From contig JASLEG010000308.1 of the NCBI GenBank assembly GCA_030151225.1, positions 1 to 14,271 of the forward strand: a stretch of 14,271 bases of DNA, in the 5' to 3' direction. This document shows, in pieces, positions 13,129 through 14,271 of this stretch (positions are counted from its first letter, which is position 1; each line of letters starts with the position of its first letter). The notes under the pieces were generated by a model. That model was given only the letters and a program-made list of their open reading frames with translations, searched no databases and was not told the DNA's origin. The DNA is from Burkholderia sp. GTDB taxonomy: Bacteria; Pseudomonadota; Gammaproteobacteria; Burkholderiales; Burkholderiaceae. The position numbers and the translations under genes were made by a program.

Positions 13129-13446
13129 CATTTGGTGCATTGCATTGGCACCTCGGCATCCTCGCGGCATCCACCCGACAGCCGCCGCGACGCATCGCGG
13201 TGCGCATCGCGCGCCCGATGCGTGTCAAACGTGCGTCGCCGCACATTCCCCGTTCGCGCTTCCCGCCGCGCGCCCCCGTGCATGACCCCGCATCGTGCAT
13301 GCACCGCGATGCGTCACGGCCGGCCGCGCGACTGCACCGCAACGGCTCACGCCGTGCACGTCGCCCGGCATCGGCGCCGGGCACTGCGCTCGTGGCGGCG
13401 TCGTCCATCTCGCGCCGAGCCCCGCCGCACAAGGATTCGCGCCCCG
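13129..13446. other. Non-coding regulatory region upstream of the urtA promoter
   Basis: About 320 bases between the rhodanese terminator and the sigma-54 promoter, with no convincing gene. It is rich in GTGC and GCAC words. GGTGC and GCACC occur in opposite orientation around 13135-13155, GTGCATG occurs twice (13278-13284, 13295-13301), and a 10-bp GTGCATGCAC palindrome lies at 13295-13304 inside a GCATCG/CGATGC hairpin (13290-13312). A partial NtrC-like site occurs at 13333-13349. This is the expected place for an enhancer. Confidence 0.5.
13333..13349 (+). promoter_or_regulatory. Possible NtrC-like enhancer site
   Basis: TGCACC-GCAAC-GGCTCA compared with the NtrC consensus TGCACC-N5-GGTGCA has a perfect left half and a partial right half. 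It lies about 130 bases before the predicted start of transcription, a normal distance for an enhancer. The match is incomplete and could be chance in GC-rich DNA. Confidence 0.3.
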
Positions 13447-13464
13447 CTGGCACATGCCTTGCGT
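13447..13464 (+). promoter_or_regulatory. Sigma-54 (RpoN) promoter of urtA
   Basis: CTGGCACATGCCTTGCGT contains TGGCAC, then N5, then TTGC, with the GG of the -24 element and the GC of the -12 element exactly 10 bases apart. The consensus is TGGCACG-N4-TTGCW, so nearly all key bases match. Transcription would start near 13474, leaving a leader of about 50 bases before urtA. This implies an NtrC-type activator and nitrogen-limitation control. Confidence 0.8.
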
Positions 13465-13522
13465 GATGGGTTCCCGACGCGCCTTCCGGCGCAAGCAAGC
13501 CAACACGTCCAAGGGGAACCCG

Positions 13523-14271
13523 ATGAAGCGTCGCAGTCTGTTGAAGTACGGATCGATGGCCGGAGCACTCTCGCTGGCAGCTCGCCTGCCCGTCGCCCAC
13601 GCCGATGACAAGGGGCCGATCAAGGTCGGCATCCTGCATTCGCTGTCCGGCACGATGGCGATCTCCGAGACGTCGTTGAAGGACACCGCGCTGATGACCA
13701 TCGCGGAAATCAACAAGTCCGGCGGCGTGATGGGCCGTCAGCTGCAACCGGTGGTGGTGGATCCGGCCTCGAACTGGCCGCTGTTCGCCGAGAAGGCGCG
13801 CGGGCTGCTCACGCAGGACAAGGTGGCGGTGGTGTTCGGCTGCTGGACCTCGGTGTCGCGCAAGTCGGTGCTGCCGGTATTCGAGGAACTGAACGGCCTG
13901 CTGTTCTACCCGGTGCAGTACGAGGGCGAGGAAATGTCGCGCAACGTGTTCTACACGGGCGCCGCGCCGAACCAGCAGGCGATCCCCGCCACCGAATACC
14001 TGATGAGCAAGGAAGGCGGCGCCGCGAAGCGGTTCTTCCTGCTCGGCACCGACTATGTGTATCCGCGCACCACCAACAAGATCCTGCGCGCGTTCCTCAA
14101 ATCGAAGGGCGTGCAGGAAGCCGATATTCGGGAGGTCTACACGCCGTTCGGCCACAGCGACTATCAGACCATCGTCGCGAACATCAAGACCTTTTCGCAG
14201 GGCGGCAAGACCGCGGTGATCTCAACCGTGAACGGCGATTCGAACGTGCCGTTCTACAAGGAGCTCGGCAA
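13523..14271 (+). CDS. urtA: UrtA, urea ABC transporter substrate-binding protein (5' part)
   Basis: The first 249 codons of UrtA, the periplasmic binding protein of the UrtABCDE high-affinity urea importer. The N-terminus MKRRSLLKYGSMAGALSLAA has a twin-arginine-type motif (RRSLLK) and an AHA cleavage site after residue 27, so export by Tat is likely. The mature start, KVGILHSLSGTMAISETSLK, is the UrtA/AmiC-type ligand-binding domain. VVFGCWTSVSRKSVLPV, GLLFYPVQYEGEE, YTGAAPNQQAIPA and FLLGTDYVYPRTTNK are typical of UrtA as opposed to branched-chain amino acid binding proteins. AAGGGGA lies 5 bases before the ATG at 13523. The frame runs intact to the window edge; permease and ATPase genes are expected downstream. 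A sigma-54 promoter precedes it. AmiC/FmdD-type amide binding proteins are the main alternative. Confidence 0.93.
   Translation, partial: MKRRSLLKYGSMAGALSLAARLPVAHADDKGPIKVGILHSLSGTMAISETSLKDTALMTIAEINKSGGVMGRQLQPVVVDPASNWPLFAEKARGLLTQDKVAVVFGCWTSVSRKSVLPVFEELNGLLFYPVQYEGEEMSRNVFYTGAAPNQQAIPATEYLMSKEGGAAKRFFLLGTDYVYPRTTNKILRAFLKSKGVQEADIREVYTPFGHSDYQTIVANIKTFSQGGKTAVISTVNGDSNVPFYKELG

Noticed and set aside
13136..13160. A second sigma-54 promoter near TTGGCACC just after the rhodanese terminator
   Set aside because: The GG and GC dinucleotides are 7 bases apart, not 10, so it does not fit the -24/-12 spacing.
1..14271. CRISPR array, insertion sequence or prophage
   Set aside because: No regularly spaced repeats, no transposase or integrase and no phage structural genes were found on either strand.

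Overview
The window is chromosomal DNA of very high GC content and dense coding, with pronounced GC bias at third codon positions. The encoded proteins (UbiD, DUF2520 protein, YggT, TrmB, UppP, HemN, a Pcm-like methyltransferase paired with a rhodanese, UrtA) and their order suggest a betaproteobacterium, most likely Burkholderia or a close relative. This placement rests on recognising protein families by eye, not on a search. There is no insertion sequence, phage gene, integrase or CRISPR array, so this is mostly core genome with one more accessory-looking stretch.

Layout. 1-581 is the 3' end of ubiD (ubiquinone synthesis), followed at once by a LysE/RhtB-type exporter (594-1268). A hairpin separates this pair from a convergent small secreted Pro/Tyr/Gly-rich protein (1363-1650, minus). 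A 430-base gap leads to a DUF2520 Rossmann-fold oxidoreductase-like gene (2081-3007) and a YggT membrane protein (3081-3644), which ends in a strong intrinsic terminator. A convergent polytopic membrane protein of unknown function (3634-4821, minus) has its 3' end running through that terminator. Divergent from it are a HAD-UbiA fusion (5082-6503) and a small four-helix SMR/DMT transporter (6510-6899).

A tRNA-Gly(CCC) gene with its own promoter and terminator (6952-7026) follows, then trmB (7186-7950). Convergent to trmB are uppP (8072-8902) and a DUF1439 lipoprotein (8998-9585). A YkgJ-type cysteine-cluster protein (9738-10025, minus) is divergent from hemN (10186-11571). A small hypothetical gene (11635-11901), a Pcm-like methyltransferase (12014-12667) and a single-domain rhodanese (12723-13052) follow. 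The window ends in urtA (13523 onward), the urea ABC transporter binding protein, preceded by a long regulatory region with a near-consensus sigma-54 promoter.

Two stretches are the most interesting. The first is 3634-6899. The UbiA half resembles decaprenyl-phosphate phosphoribosyltransferases, the fused HAD half could remove the 5-phosphate, the SMR protein could flip the product, and the divergent membrane protein could be a transferase. Together they could form a compact lipid-linked pentose pathway, which is inference. The second is the sigma-54 promoter with NtrC-like elements before urtA, which implies nitrogen control of urea uptake. The Pcm-like protein is also notable because it lacks the substrate-binding TIS motif of true isoaspartate repair enzymes.
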